Made by a program: the position numbers and the translations under genes. Shown here one piece after another: positions 53,554-62,042 of a stretch of 64,000 nt of DNA. Every line of letters begins with the position of its first letter. Within the stretch, counting starts at the first letter, position 1. The notes under the pieces were generated by a model, which ran no database searches, was not told where the DNA came from, and saw only the letters and a list, made by a program, of their open reading frames with translations. The stretch is from Thermoleophilaceae bacterium (GTDB taxonomy: Bacteria; Actinomycetota; Thermoleophilia; Solirubrobacterales; Thermoleophilaceae): positions 28,761-92,760 of the forward strand of contig JAUJNZ010000009.1 of the NCBI GenBank assembly GCA_030447905.1. The letters are read 5' to 3'.

Positions 53554-54262
53554 ATGGCGCGGTGTTCGATCCGCGACGCGGAGGTCGTCGAGCCGCTGCC
53601 CGGTGCCCGAGCAGGTCGGACTGGTCGCCGGCTGCCCGACCGGACGGCCGATCGTGTTCGTGCTCGTGACCGGGATCGCGTGGCGACATCGTCCCGCGCG
53701 CGCTCGGCTGCTCGGGGGTGACGGCCTGGCGGCGGCTGCGCGACTGGCAGCAGGCGAGCGCCTGCACGCTGCTCGAGCGCCTCAACGCCGGCGGGGCGAT
53801 CGCTGGTCGGCGGCGGTCGTCGACGGGCCACATCCGCGCTCTTCGGGCCTTGACCGGGCCCTCGCCCGTTGACCGCGCCAGACCGGGTCAAAGCACCACC
53901 TCTTGTGCGACCCGTCGGGGATCCCGCTGGCCGCCACCCTGGCCGGCAACCGCAACGACGTCACCCCTGCTCCCGCTCGTCGACGCGCCGGTCGCCGGCA
54001 AGGCCGGCCGTCCCCGCCAGCGCGCCGGCGAGCTGCTCGCCGGGCCGCCGCCGCGCGCTCTGGCCAAGCCCGTCATCGCGCGGCGCCAGTCAGGCCACGG
54101 CTCCGGACTCGGCAAGCGCCGCGGGTCGTCGAGCGCACCTTCGCCTGGCTGCACAACTTCCGTCGGCTGAGGACTCGCTACGAACGCCTCGCCGAGATCC
54201 ACCAGGCGTTCATGAGCCTCGCCTGCGCGGTCATCTGCCAGCGCTACCTGCGGGTATTGTGA
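53554..54262 (+). mobile_element. IS5-type transposase remnant
   Basis: Family pieces in several frames: RDAEVVEPL (start), FVLVTGIAWRHRP, GVTAWRRLRDWQQA, ALTGPSPVDRARPG, CDPSGIPLAATLAGNRND, and VVERTFAWLHNFRRLRTRYE at the end. At least four frame changes and no full-length frame, so the element is dead. I could not find terminal inverted repeats, so the element borders are not set. Confidence 0.75.
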
Positions 54263-54271
54263 AACAGGTTC

Positions 54272-54487
54272 TTAGAGGCGCTCGCGCTCGCGGACGACCT
54301 CTCGATCGCCCCGGGCACGAGGCGACCACATCCGCGCGTACAGCAGTGAGATCAGGAGTCCGATGACCCCCACGACCATCAGGATCACGCCGATGGTCTG
54401 GATCTCGATGCCGGCGAGGCTGGCGTTCACGGCGAAGTAGAGGATCGCCCCCAAGGCGATGAGGAAGATGGAAGTACCGATGCTCAT
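54272..54487 (-). CDS. DUF6458 small membrane protein (71 aa)
   Basis: MSIGTSIFLIALGAILYFAV begins two membrane segments, the second being IGVILMVVGVIGLLISLLY, followed by a short charged tail. Matches the DUF6458 pattern. ATG 54487 fits; the frame to 54544 is longer without support. Function unknown. Confidence 0.8.
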   Translation of the reverse strand: MSIGTSIFLIALGAILYFAVNASLAGIEIQTIGVILMVVGVIGLLISLLYARMWSPRARGDREVVRERERL

Positions 54488-54737
54488 GGGCACGATGGTA
54501 TACCGGCGGCCGGACACTTGTGTCCGCCCCAAGCGTTCCCCCATCCGGCGCCGGACGCGGCCGACGCTGGACCCTCCGGCGGGCGAGGCTCTTTCACAGC
54601 CAGTTCACGCCACGGGCGAGCTTTCGTAACAAGTTTTCCCGGCGAGCGGCCTAGTTTGAGGAGCTCGGCCCCTTGGGCTTCGGCGGTGCGCCCAGCGCCC
54701 GGCGGCTCCTCCCTGCCCGCAACAGTCAGGAGGTCCC

Positions 54738-56460
54738 TTGGAACGGAAGCGACTCGCCTCGAGCCTCGTCCCCCGGCCTCGCCTGGTGCTCGGCGCCTCC
54801 GCCGTCCTCGGGGCGGGACTCGTCGGGACACTGTCCCTCTCCGACGCCAAAGAGCCCTCGGCGACCTCCCGGACCGCTACCTCGCATGGAGCCGGTGCCG
54901 GGCGTGAAGGCGAGCGCGGGTCCGCGGGCGGACGAGTCGAGCTGCAGCTACTGGGCGTGAACGACCTCCACGGTCACCTCGAGCCCTCGGCGCCCGAGCG
55001 ACGCTCAGGGCGCCGGGCGAGGAGAGGGGGAGTGGCGTGGCTCGCCGGGCACCTCGACCGGGCCGAGCGGGCTTACCCCGGCCGCACGCTTCGAGTCCAC
55101 GCGGGCGACATGGTGGGTGCGTCACCGCTCGTATCCAGTCACTTCCACGACGAGCCCACGATCAAGGCGCTCAACCTTCTCCGGTTCGACGTCGGGACGC
55201 TCGGAAACCACGAGTTCGACGAGGGGAGGGGGAGGTCCGGCGGCTGCTCGACGGGGGCCGGAGCCTCGGGCCCCAGGCGGTCAAGCGAGGGGCTCGAGGA
55301 AGGCCCGAGAACACGTCCGACCCAGCCTTCGCGGGCGCCGGATTCCCCTACGTCGCCGCCAACGCGGTCGACGCCGGGGGAAGGCCCTCCTGCCGCCGTA
55401 CACGATCGTCGAGCGGGCCGGCGCTCGCATCGGCTTCATCGGGGTCACGACCAGGTCCGCGCCCGACTACCTGCTCGCCCGCCACGCCTCCGGACTCCGT
55501 TTCCGCGACCTCTCGGCGACCGTCAACCGTCACGCGCGAGCGCTGCGGCGCCGGGGGGTCGAGGCGATCGTGGTGCTCGCTCACGCCGGCGGCTTCGAGC
55601 GAGACGGGGGCAGCGCCAGCGGCGAGATCATCAGCGAGACCCGCCAGATGAGCGACGCCGTCGACGTGGTCGTGGCCGGGCACAGCCACTCGGTGCTGGA
55701 CACCACCGTGCCGAACCGGCGCGGTCGCGGCGGCAAGCTCGTCGTCGAGGCCGCCCAGTACGGCGTCGCCTACGACCGGGTCCGGCTGACGGTCGACCGG
55801 GCGAGCGGCCACGTCGTCGACAAGACGGCCAGCGTCCGCCCCACGTGGCACGGTCAGCCGGAGCGCCGCCTGGCCGCGCTCACCGCCGGCTACGCAGCGC
55901 GGTCGGCCGGACTCGCTCGGCGGGTACTCGGCCGAGCCGACGCGGACATGCGTCGGCGCAAAGCCGACGCGACCGCACCGGGCGGCCTCGGCGCCGTGGT
56001 CGCCGACGCGCAACGGGCGCTCGCGCGGGCCGACGTGGCCCTGGTGGACCCGGTCAGCATCCGCGCATCGCTCGAGTCGGGACCGGTCACCTACTCAGAC
56101 CTCTTCGACGTGGCTCCCTACGAGCATCCGATCGTGCGCGTGCAGGTGACCGGCGCCGACCTGAGGGGCCTGCTGGAGCGACAGGCCGCGCGACCGGGGG
56201 CGCCCGAGCTCCACGCGGCCGGAATGCGCTACGACGTGGACCGCACCGGCTCGGGGGGCAACCGGCTCGCCGGCCTGGCGCTCCGCGACGGTCGCCCGCT
56301 CGATCCGCGACGAACCTACTCGCTGGCCGTCAGCGAGCAGCTGCTGTCCAGCAAGCGCTTCTCGCCGCCGCGCGAGATCCGCGGAGCACCCGAGCCCGTG
56401 GGTACCGAGCTCGATGCACTCGTCGCCTGGTTCGAGCGCGGCCAGGGCCGGTCGCCCTGA
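54738..56460 (+). pseudogene. 5'-nucleotidase/metallophosphatase, frameshifted
   Basis: TTG 54738 with CAGGAGG upstream. Frame 1: VNDLHGHLEP (first metal ligand set) and LRFDVGTLGNHEFDEG. Near 55230 the frame changes, giving AGAGFPYVAANAVDAGG. Near 55380 it changes again into the long end part: KALLPPYTIVERAGARIGF, VVVAGHSHSVLD (His ligand) and VTYSDLFDVAPYEHPIVRV. Both breaks are in G-runs. An N-terminal membrane segment precedes, so the enzyme would be secreted. If the breaks are sequencing errors this is a normal UshA-like nucleotidase of about 570 residues. Confidence 0.78.
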
Positions 56461-56564
56461 TCGGGAGACCGTGACCCCGTGGCCGGTGTTCTCTACTCGG
56501 TCGAGGGCAGCCGAAGGAGAATGAGCGGGGATGCCCGCGCGACCGCCCGAGCGTCCTGCTCCCT

Positions 56565-56581
56565 TACCCCCTTAGGGTATA
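56565..56581. promoter_or_regulatory. CsoR-type operator upstream of DUF4396
   Basis: TACCCCCTTAGGGTATA, a C5/G3 dyad resembling the element at 42660-42676 (TACCCCCTAGGAGTA). It sits 30 bases before ATG 56612, ahead of an operon that ends in its own CsoR-family gene. Confidence 0.65.
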
Positions 56582-56611
56582 GTAGGCGAACCCACTCCCA
56601 AGGAGAGCAAG

Positions 56612-57130
56612 ATGGCTACTTCGGAGACCCACTCCGAGAGGACGACTCATGGCGTGGCCCACGACCACGCCGGTCACGATCACGGTGACGGCTCGCTGAA
56701 CCGCCTCGCGGTAAGCGCGACGCTGCACTGCCTGACCGGCTGCCTGCTGGGTGAGGTCACGGGCCTCGTCATCGCCACGGCGCTCGGATGGGGCGACACC
56801 GCGTCGATCGCTCTGGCGGTTGGGCTTGCCTTCCTGTTCGGCTACGTCCTGACCTCGGTCCCCCTGGTGCGCGCGGGACTCACCATCAGTGCCATCGTCC
56901 CGATCGCTTTCGCCACCGACACGGTCTCGATCACGATTATGGAGCTTATCGACAACGCCGTCATGTTGCTGGTACCGGGTGCGATGGACTCCTACCTCGA
57001 TGACCTACTCTTCTGGGGACCGCTGCTCGGCGGCTTCCTGGTCGCCTTTCCCTTCGCCTGGTGGGCCAACCGGTACCTGCTGGCACGCGGAAAGGGTCAC
57101 GCTCTCGTCCACCAATATCACCACCACTAG
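56612..57130 (+). CDS. DUF4396 His-rich membrane protein
   Basis: 172 residues. N terminus has HDHAGHDHGDG and C terminus HQYHHH; between are four hydrophobic segments (IALAVGLAFLFGYVLTSVPLV and others). DUF4396 pattern: NRLAVSATLHCLTGCLLGEVTG and VSITIMELIDNAVMLLVPGAMD. Cys/His residues (LHCLTGC) may bind copper. First gene of the operon behind the CsoR-type operator. Function unproven. Confidence 0.85.
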   Translation: MATSETHSERTTHGVAHDHAGHDHGDGSLNRLAVSATLHCLTGCLLGEVTGLVIATALGWGDTASIALAVGLAFLFGYVLTSVPLVRAGLTISAIVPIAFATDTVSITIMELIDNAVMLLVPGAMDSYLDDLLFWGPLLGGFLVAFPFAWWANRYLLARGKGHALVHQYHHH

Positions 57131-57140
57131 GAGACCGTTC

Positions 57141-57743
57141 ATGCCCCTTTGGAAGCCCCACACGTCGCTCGGAGCTCTCGTCGTCGTCGCGCTCGTCTCC
57201 GCCTGTGGCGGAACCGATCCCCAGCAGGCGTTCCTACAGTCGATGGTCCCCCATCACCGGTCCGCCGTCGAGATGGCCGCCGCGGCCGAGAGCGAGGCGA
57301 AGACCGAGTTCGTCCGCAAGTTGTCGAGCGACATCACGAACAGCCAGACCGAGGAGATCGGCGAGATGGGCCAGATCCACAAGCGGCTCTTCGACGCACC
57401 GCTCAAGCCTGACATGGGGGCCCACTCCGCGCTGGGCCTCTCGGCCGAGGAGGCGGGGATGAACCACATGGACGCGGCGGACATGATCCAGGGCAAGAAG
57501 CCATTCGATCGCGCCTTCGTCGACGCGATGGTGCCGCACCACGAGGGCGCGACCCGTATGGCTGAAGAGGTCCTCGACGAGACCGAGGACCCGCAACTGC
57601 GCAAGCTCGCCGAAGGCATCATCGCCGCGCAGAAAAAGGAGATAGCGGAGATGAAGCGATTCCGCGAACGCGAGTACGGCTCCGCAGCGATCCCCGGTTC
57701 CGGCGGTGCGGGCTCTGCCGGGCACGGAGGTCATGCCGGCTGA
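57141..57743 (+). CDS. DUF305 lipoprotein
   Basis: 200 residues. Signal with lipobox LVSACGG (Cys22). DUF305 pattern: [22 protein letters not shown], then [23 protein letters not shown], a duplicated M-PHH-xA motif. The His pairs likely bind metal (copper in related proteins). Starts 11 bases after DUF4396; its stop overlaps the CsoR start. Confidence 0.9.
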   Translation: MPLWKPHTSLGALVVVALVSACGGTDPQQAFLQSMVPHHRSAVEMAAAAESEAKTEFVRKLSSDITNSQTEEIGEMGQIHKRLFDAPLKPDMGAHSALGLSAEEAGMNHMDAADMIQGKKPFDRAFVDAMVPHHEGATRMAEEVLDETEDPQLRKLAEGIIAAQKKEIAEMKRFREREYGSAAIPGSGGAGSAGHGGHAG

Positions 57744-58027
57744 TGGCGACCCGCGGCTACACCGCCAGCAAGGACCAGCTCCTCGACCGACTCGCCCGGG
57801 TCGAGGGGCAGGTCCGAGGCGTCAGGCGCATGGTCGAGGGCGACCGCTACTGCATCGACGTGCTCACGCAGATCGCCGCGGTACAGGCGGCGCTCGACAA
57901 GATCGCCCTCGGCCTGCTCGACGACCACGCGCGCCACTGCCTGATGGGCGAGGGGGCGGGGCCGGAGACGCCGGAAGCCCAAGCGGACGAGCTGATGGCG
58001 GCGGTCGGCCGGATGGTGTCGCGCTGA
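57743..58027 (+). CDS. Second CsoR-family repressor
   Basis: 94 residues, with Cys in RYCIDVLTQ and the His/Cys of DDHARHC, matching the Cu(I) triad of Cso[20 protein letters not shown] is the DNA-facing helix. ATG 57743 overlaps the DUF305 stop in TGATG. With the operator at 56565-56581 this is a probable autoregulated unit. Related families (RcnR, FrmR) keep different residues, so copper is the best guess. Confidence 0.9.
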   Translation: MATRGYTASKDQLLDRLARVEGQVRGVRRMVEGDRYCIDVLTQIAAVQAALDKIALGLLDDHARHCLMGEGAGPETPEAQADELMAAVGRMVSR

Positions 58028-58126
58028 GGGCAGGCTCGTCGGGGGTGTCGAGCAAGCTCCGCGTCGCCAGCACGGCCGGGGCTCCGGCGACCTCCGGCCT
58101 GCCGCTACACCTGTCGCCGTGACCTG

Positions 58127-58429
58127 GTGAGCGTCTACGTCGATGAGCCCTTCGTCGAGTCTCGCGGGCAGCGCTGGTCGCACCTGACCGCCGACTCCGT
58201 GGATGAGCTGCACGCCTTCGCCAAGCGGCTCGGGCTACTCCGTCAATCGTTTCAGACAACTCCAGGCAAGCCCTGGAAGGACCACTACGACCTGACCGAG
58301 TCGACGCGCGAGCGTGCCGTTCGCATGGGTGCTATCCCCGAGAGCGCCAAGGGTGGTGTGGCCCGCAGACGGGAGGCGCGTCGCGAAACGCGCGAGGGGC
58401 ACGGGAGGGGCTTTGGCGCTCCGCGTTAG
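58127..58429 (+). CDS. DUF4031 protein
   Basis: 100 residues. SVYVDEPFVESRGQRWSHLT, DELHAFAKRLGL and KDHYDLTESTRERAVRMGAI are the DUF4031 pattern; the C terminus is basic. GTG 58127 with no strong Shine-Dalgarno. Function unknown. Confidence 0.8.
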   Translation: MSVYVDEPFVESRGQRWSHLTADSVDELHAFAKRLGLLRQSFQTTPGKPWKDHYDLTESTRERAVRMGAIPESAKGGVARRREARRETREGHGRGFGAPR

Positions 58430-58534
58430 CTTCTCCCTGGAGGGCGAACGGTCCGCGTGGCCGGGCTCGAGAGATCGCCCGAGAGCTCGGGGAGGAGCTC
58501 CTCCGCGGTAAGGCGGGGTGGCATCCTCCTCGGC

Positions 58535-59296
58535 GTGCTCGTCCGCGCGCAACGCGAAACCGTCGCGGAGACCTCACACCGGCCGTGGCCCCTGCCCGAC
58601 CGACCTTGGCTCATGGCGCAGACCTGGGAGAACCTGCTGTTCGCCCATTGGCCGGTGCCGGTCGAGACGCTACGGCGAGTCGTCCCCTCGCCGCTACCGG
58701 TCGACACTTTCGCCGGCACCGCATGGATCGGGGTGACGCCGTTCCTCATTCGTGGGCAGCGCCTGCGACTCGCCCCGCCACTCCCTCTCCTTTCCCGCTT
58801 CCCCGAGCTGAACGTCCGCACCTACGTCACCTTCGGCGGCCGGCCGGGCATCTACTTCCTCAGTCTGGACGCCGCCAGCCGGCTCGCCGTCCTCGGAGCT
58901 CGGCGGGCTTTCCGACTCCCCTATTTTCGGGCGAGGATGTCGGCGCGCGGCTCCGGTGGTGGGGTGAGGTACTCGAGCACGCGAGCCTCCCCGGATGGCG
59001 AACGGGCCGACTTCCTTGCGGTCTACCGATCCCAAGGGCCGTGTTTTCGGGCAGAGCCGGGATCGCTCGAGTACTTCCTGGCGGAGCGCTATTGCCTGTT
59101 CACCTTGGACGAGGGTCTCCGCGTCCACCGAGCGGACATCCACCACCCGCCGTGGCCGCTTCAGTCAGCCGAGGCGCAAATCGAGCACAACACCATGGCG
59201 AGGCCGCTCGGGATCGAGCTCGGGGACGAGCCGCTCCTGCATTTCGCCGGGCGCCAACACGTGCTGATCTGGCGACGGTGTCCGGACGCCGATTAA
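58535..59296 (+). CDS. DUF2071 (YqjF-like) protein
   Basis: MAQTWENLLFAHWPVPVETL, FAGTAWIGVTPFLIRG and later FLAERYCLFTLDEGLRVHRAD fit DUF2071, a fold related to acetoacetate decarboxylase. GTG 58535 keeps the conserved HRPWPLPDRPWLM stretch; ATG 58613 and an upstream frame to 58457 are alternatives. Function unknown. Confidence 0.8.
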   Translation: MLVRAQRETVAETSHRPWPLPDRPWLMAQTWENLLFAHWPVPVETLRRVVPSPLPVDTFAGTAWIGVTPFLIRGQRLRLAPPLPLLSRFPELNVRTYVTFGGRPGIYFLSLDAASRLAVLGARRAFRLPYFRARMSARGSGGGVRYSSTRASPDGERADFLAVYRSQGPCFRAEPGSLEYFLAERYCLFTLDEGLRVHRADIHHPPWPLQSAEAQIEHNTMARPLGIELGDEPLLHFAGRQHVLIWRRCPDAD

Positions 59297-59330
59297 CACG
59301 GCGGGCGAGCTCAGCGCCAGCCGCCGGGCG

Positions 59331-60257
59331 CTAAGGAAGCGGCGTCCGCCGGTGGACGAGCGCCTGCTTCATCCCCATGACCCCGGCGCCCAGCACGAAG
59401 ATCAGGGCAACATCAATGCCGAGGCGCTCGAGGGCCTGTAGAACGAGGTCCCCCTCGCCGATGGCCGCTGCCGCACCGGCCATGGCGGCGGACGGAATGA
59501 GCGCGAGGGCCATGAGCGGACCGGCTAGCAACGCGAAGCGGCGTGCGGCGACCATGGTAACGCCGGCGACAGCGGCGGCGCTCGAGACGAGTATGTCGAG
59601 GGAGATCGGGTTCGCCAGCTTGTCGACCTCTGTGTTCGCGAGGAATTTCTTCGGCGCCGCCGCCCCGGTCGTTTCGAGCAGAAGGTAGGCGAGCGCTGCG
59701 GCCAGGGCGATCAGCGCGTAGCCGATGAGGGCGGAGCGCAGGCCGCGCAGCATCGTGCGCCAGCGCCCGAGGACTGCTCCCATCGGGACCTTCGCCAGCG
59801 GCTCGAACCCCGGTGCGATCACCGACGCGGAAACGAAGGCGATCGTCTGGGTCGGCGGGGTGGATATGAAGCCCGTCGCCGCAACCGCCCCGCCCGCCGC
59901 CATGAGCAGCAGGTAGTTGTGGGTGGGGCGACTCTGATGGCGCAGACCGGCCTCTGTCTCCTCCAGGAGCGCCTCGTCGGTGTCCTTGAGGATCGCTTCG
60001 GCATGCTCTCGGTCGACGAGGCTGGCCAGGTCGGCCGTGGCGATCGAGACCTGGCCGTGCTCGTGGGCCCCGTCGACCGCCCGCAGGACTTCACCGGCTT
60101 CGCTGTTGAGCGAGCAGACCCTGATGACGTCGCCCGGCGGCTTGACCGACGCGCCCCGCTCGACGGAGAGGCTGATGACCTGGTCGAGGCGCTCGAGGGA
60201 GGCGAGCAGCTCGTCGGTGGCCACCGCGGGGACGGAGATGTCGAAGCTTCGATACAC
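59331..60257 (-). CDS. DUF389 membrane protein
   Basis: 308 residues. An N-terminal soluble part (MYRSFDISVPAVATDELLAS, sometimes called ACT-like) is followed by five to six membrane segments (NYLLLMAAGGAVAATGFI, SASVIAPGFEPLAKVPMGA, ILVSSAAAVAGVTMVAA). Typical DUF389 order. GTG 60257 start. Role unknown. Confidence 0.85.
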   Translation of the reverse strand: MYRSFDISVPAVATDELLASLERLDQVISLSVERGASVKPPGDVIRVCSLNSEAGEVLRAVDGAHEHGQVSIATADLASLVDREHAEAILKDTDEALLEETEAGLRHQSRPTHNYLLLMAAGGAVAATGFISTPPTQTIAFVSASVIAPGFEPLAKVPMGAVLGRWRTMLRGLRSALIGYALIALAAALAYLLLETTGAAAPKKFLANTEVDKLANPISLDILVSSAAAVAGVTMVAARRFALLAGPLMALALIPSAAMAGAAAAIGEGDLVLQALERLGIDVALIFVLGAGVMGMKQALVHRRTPLP

Positions 60258-60359
60258 CGCCCGGCTTCCTACCCGAGGCCAGCCCCCCTAGTCATCCCAC
60301 TCGCCCCGCGAGCGCGGGGTGGTCGGCGGCGACCCTCCCCCGCTTGGCTGATCTCAGCC

Positions 60360-60860
60360 TCAGGCGAAGCCCTTCAGCCGTCGCCCCGGAAAAGCGCGGC
60401 GGGCCGAGCTCGAGGATCGCGGCGACACGAGCGAATCGACGATCGCGCCGGTGGCGAAGCTGTATACGCCTTTGTGCAGCAGGTCGATGACCAGCTCGTC
60501 CCGTGGCCAGGTCCACGGCGGCGCACCGACTCCGGTCAGGTTCTCCAAGGTCTGGTCGGTGCTGAGCCGTACGGGCATGTGCATGAGCGAGGCGTAGGGG
60601 CCCCGCAGGTTCGCCGCCGACATCACTCCCCGAAGCGCCCCGAGCAACAACCCCGTCGTGTAGTGCATCGCCATGTTGCGGGCGAAACGGTCGTCGCCGG
60701 GGCGACCCAGGCCAAAGAGGTGGGCGAGCGTTCGAGCGGGCACGTATGAGCTCGGGCGCCCGGTCAGGCTCTGCTCGATCTTCTCGCCGCCGGTCATGAT
60801 GGCGGCCCCGGCGAGGCCGCCGAGGGCGCCTCGCAGGGCGGCCTGTCCGAGATGGCTCAC
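60360..60860 (-). CDS. Hypothetical membrane-associated protein (166 aa)
   Basis: LGQAALRGALGGLAGAAIMT is an N-terminal hydrophobic segment; other weakly hydrophobic parts include MHYTTGLLLGALRGVM. The whole resembles small YagU/DUF1440-type membrane proteins, but I do not recognise a clear family. GTG 60860 start with GGAGGG upstream. Confidence 0.6.
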   Translation of the reverse strand: MSHLGQAALRGALGGLAGAAIMTGGEKIEQSLTGRPSSYVPARTLAHLFGLGRPGDDRFARNMAMHYTTGLLLGALRGVMSAANLRGPYASLMHMPVRLSTDQTLENLTGVGAPPWTWPRDELVIDLLHKGVYSFATGAIVDSLVSPRSSSSARRAFPGRRLKGFA

Positions 60861-60906
60861 GGGTCCCTCCTACCCCGCTTTGTGACATCGAGTCCTGTTG
60901 CACCGA

Positions 60907-61323
60907 CTACTGCTTGCGCGAGATCGCCTCGGCGAGCTCTTCCTTCGACATATTCGAGCGCCCGGGGACACCGAGGTCCTTCGCCCGCTCGTACAGGTCC
61001 TGCTTCGTGTTCCCCTCCACGTCGACGCCGCCGTAGGTCGGGGTTCCCTCCTTCGAGCCGGAGCGCTCACGCGCCTTCGGGTCCTTGGCACGCGGGTCGG
61101 AAGGTCCCTTTCGGTCTTTGGGCACCCACCGATCACCCTTCTTCTCGTGGGTGTGCTTCAGGGCCGAGTAGGCGGTGCGATGGGCTCTCTCGCCCTCGCC
61201 GTAGGTTTCGGCGGCGCTGTCGTGCGCCTTGGCGTACGTGCGCTGGGCCTTCGCGGGCGACCGCTTGAGCGGGCCGGGAAGCTCCTCTTTCTTCGGCTTG
61301 CCTTCTTTGGTCGTCTTGGGCAT
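60907..61323 (-). CDS. ChaB domain protein with Rho-N-like end
   Basis: 138 residues, basic and hydrophilic. LPGPLKRSPAKAQRTYAKAH and YGEGERAHRTAYSALKH are the ChaB pattern; the end, TKQDLYERAKDLGVPGRSNM then SKEELAEAISRKQ, resembles the Rho N-terminal SAP-like helix pair. ATG 61323 start. Often seen in stress-type loci. Confidence 0.85.
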   Translation of the reverse strand: MPKTTKEGKPKKEELPGPLKRSPAKAQRTYAKAHDSAAETYGEGERAHRTAYSALKHTHEKKGDRWVPKDRKGPSDPRAKDPKARERSGSKEGTPTYGGVDVEGNTKQDLYERAKDLGVPGRSNMSKEELAEAISRKQ

Positions 61324-61427
61324 TCACCCTCCCGGCTCCTCGACTCCGCTCGCTATCTGTTCCCATGCGGTGAACGAGGTGAAACAGCCACGCCCCCGTT
61401 GGAGGTGGCCCCGCTCGCCTCCGGTTC

Positions 61428-61452
61428 GTTTCGCCTCGCTGAGGACGGGTAG
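61428..61452 (+). promoter_or_regulatory. SigB/SigF-type promoter
   Basis: GTTT (61428-61431), 15-base spacer, GGGTAG (61447-61452); 31 bases ahead of ATG 61484, with GGAGGAG between. Best match in the window to the actinobacterial stress-sigma consensus. Confidence 0.65.
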
Positions 61453-61483
61453 CGCGCCTACTCAGGCAGCGAAGGAGGAGCAC

Positions 61484-61863
61484 ATGACCGGTCGAGAGAG
61501 CCAGCCCGTCCGCCCCGAGTCCGAGTACGGCGAGCACCCGGCGGGGGCCGGTGGACGCCCGGCGCGGGGGGACGCGGAGACCTCGTCGGGCGCGCCTCGA
61601 TCGACGAGCGCGGAGGCCCCGACTCGCTCGACTTCGATCGCGACGCCGTTCTCGGAATCCTGGCTCGCGGCGAGGACATGAGCAAGGCGCAGATCGCGAG
61701 GGATACGGAGCTCGAGACCGGCCAAGTCGGTTCGCTCCTCTCCCGTCTTCAGCATGACGGGCTCGTCGAGCGCACGGCCAGCGGGAGCTGGCGGCTGTCC
61801 CCCGGGGCGGCAACGACGACGACCCCCACTCCCTCGCCGAAGGAGCCGAGACAGGCGGACTAG
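61484..61863 (+). pseudogene. Small helix-turn-helix protein, likely frameshifted
   Basis: ATG 61484 with GGAGGAG leads in a Pro/Ser/Arg-rich frame that stops at 61681. The conserved part, LGILARGEDMSKAQIARDTE and VGSLLSRLQHDGLVERTASG, is in another frame and runs to 61863; it is a winged-HTH pattern. The break is near a G6 run at 61566-61571, so one lost or gained base may restore a single gene. An internal start at 61678 would give 61 residues only. Confidence 0.6.
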
Positions 61864-61972
61864 ACCTCGTCGACCGCGGCACGCCTCGGGCCCGCGGGCA
61901 GCCACCACCGCGGAAGCTCCTCCCGAGCACGGGCAGGCGCCGTGGAGGCGTGACCCGATGCCCGCCTCCCGC

Positions 61973-61997
61973 GTTTCTCGATTTCCGAAGGGGGTAG
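61973..61997 (+). promoter_or_regulatory. SigB/SigF-type promoter
   Basis: GTTT (61973-61976), 15-base spacer, GGGTAG (61992-61997); 45 bases before ATG 62043. Same spacing as the element at 61428. Confidence 0.65.
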
Positions 61998-62042
61998 CAA
62001 TCAGTGGGGAACCACCTGCCCTGGCACTCGAGGAGGACGCAC

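Noticed and set aside
60269..60293. GACT-N15-GGGTAG upstream of DUF389
   Set aside because: The -35 differs from GTTT/GTTA and the element lies only 11 bases before the start codon, too close for a normal leader.
60870..60894. GACT-N15-GGGTAG upstream of the 60860 gene
   Set aside because: The GGGTAG overlaps the Shine-Dalgarno GGAGGG, so it is better explained as part of the ribosome binding site.
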